From Thermoplasmata archaeon (lineage in GTDB: Archaea > Thermoplasmatota > Thermoplasmata > Thermoplasmatales > Thermoplasmataceae), in NCBI GenBank assembly GCA_021835265.1, contig JAKBQK010000010.1, positions 1-6,041 of the forward strand: a stretch of DNA of 6,041 nt, written 5' to 3'. Position numbers and translations under genes: made by a program. The notes below the pieces were generated by a model. The model searched no databases, had not been told where the DNA came from, and was given only the letters and a program-made list of their open reading frames with translations. How positions within the stretch are numbered: position 1 is the first letter of the stretch; each line of letters opens with the position of its first letter. Below are positions 5,889 through 6,041 of this stretch, piece by piece.

Positions 5889-6041
5889 AGACACGTTTTT
5901 CATCTGCCTTTGAAGATCAATTGATTAACACATCTAAAAGTGTTCCAATAAAGTTGATGCGAACTCTCAGACTTATACAAAGCGGCAATAGTTTTAATTG
6001 GAGGTTGGGTACCGTACCTGCTATTGGAGTCTCATAAAATC
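5885..6041 (+). pseudogene. AbiEii-like nucleotidyltransferase, N-terminus, frameshifted and cut by window edge
   Basis: The frame starts with TTG at 5885, overlapping the upstream stop as TTGA, which is normal for a coupled antitoxin-toxin pair. It reads KTRFSSAFEDQLINTSKSV and PIKLMRTL, then loses sense and stops at 6035-6037. The frame one base further on picks up at about 5967 as SDLYKAAIVLIGGWVPYLLL and stays open to the edge. The GGW in a hydrophobic setting is the glycine motif at the start of the nucleotidyltransferase fold in AbiEii-type toxins. The shift lies near 5966-5970 in CTCTCAG, where a two-base loss or one-base gain would explain it. The DxD catalytic motif would be beyond the window. 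Known family members transfer nucleotides to tRNA or other targets; the target here is unknown. The identity rests on this short motif and on the AbiEi-like neighbour. Confidence 0.6.

Overview
The window looks archaeal. It is AT-rich, its genes make heavy use of AGA/AGG and ATA codons, they have Shine-Dalgarno sites of the GGTGAT/GGAGG type, candidate promoters are TATA-like, and it carries the LysW-dependent (alpha-aminoadipate) lysine pathway. A thermoacidophile of the Thermoplasmatales type is the best guess, but this rests on gene content and style only. Sulfolobales or another archaeon with this pathway cannot be excluded.

Region 1 (1-3497, minus strand) is an intact biosynthetic operon read right to left: lysW - lysY - lysZ - lysJ - lysX. 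lysX is cut by the left edge. LysW is a small zinc-ribbon carrier protein ending in EDWGE. LysX ligates alpha-aminoadipate to its C-terminal glutamate, LysZ phosphorylates the side chain, LysY reduces it to the semialdehyde and LysJ transaminates it to LysW-lysine. The last four genes are tightly coupled: lysY-lysZ are 3 bases apart, and lysZ-lysJ and lysJ-lysX overlap by ATGA. lysZ starts with GTG and lysY with TTG. An 82-base gap between lysW and lysY holds a palindrome and an inverted repeat that may mark a second promoter or a translational control.

Region 2 (about 3590-4264) starts with a perfectly symmetric TATA box that could serve both directions. It is followed on the plus strand by a decayed coding stretch. 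Its first part is a short protein remnant, perhaps STAS-like. Its second part is a helical protein remnant that reads like a HEPN-domain protein once three stop codons and one frameshift are ignored.

Region 3 (4265-4772) has no gene I can recognise.

Region 4 (4773-6041, plus strand) holds an AbiE-type (type IV toxin-antitoxin) pair. The AbiEi-like antitoxin/regulator is one continuous frame of 371 codons broken only by a single TGA at 5403-5405. The AbiEii-like nucleotidyltransferase overlaps it by TTGA, is frameshifted near 5966-5970, and runs off the right edge.

Overall, an undamaged housekeeping operon abuts an accessory island of toxin-antitoxin-like genes in successive stages of decay. 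The decayed HEPN-like module and the AbiE pair with an N-terminal nuclease-like domain are the items most worth a second look.
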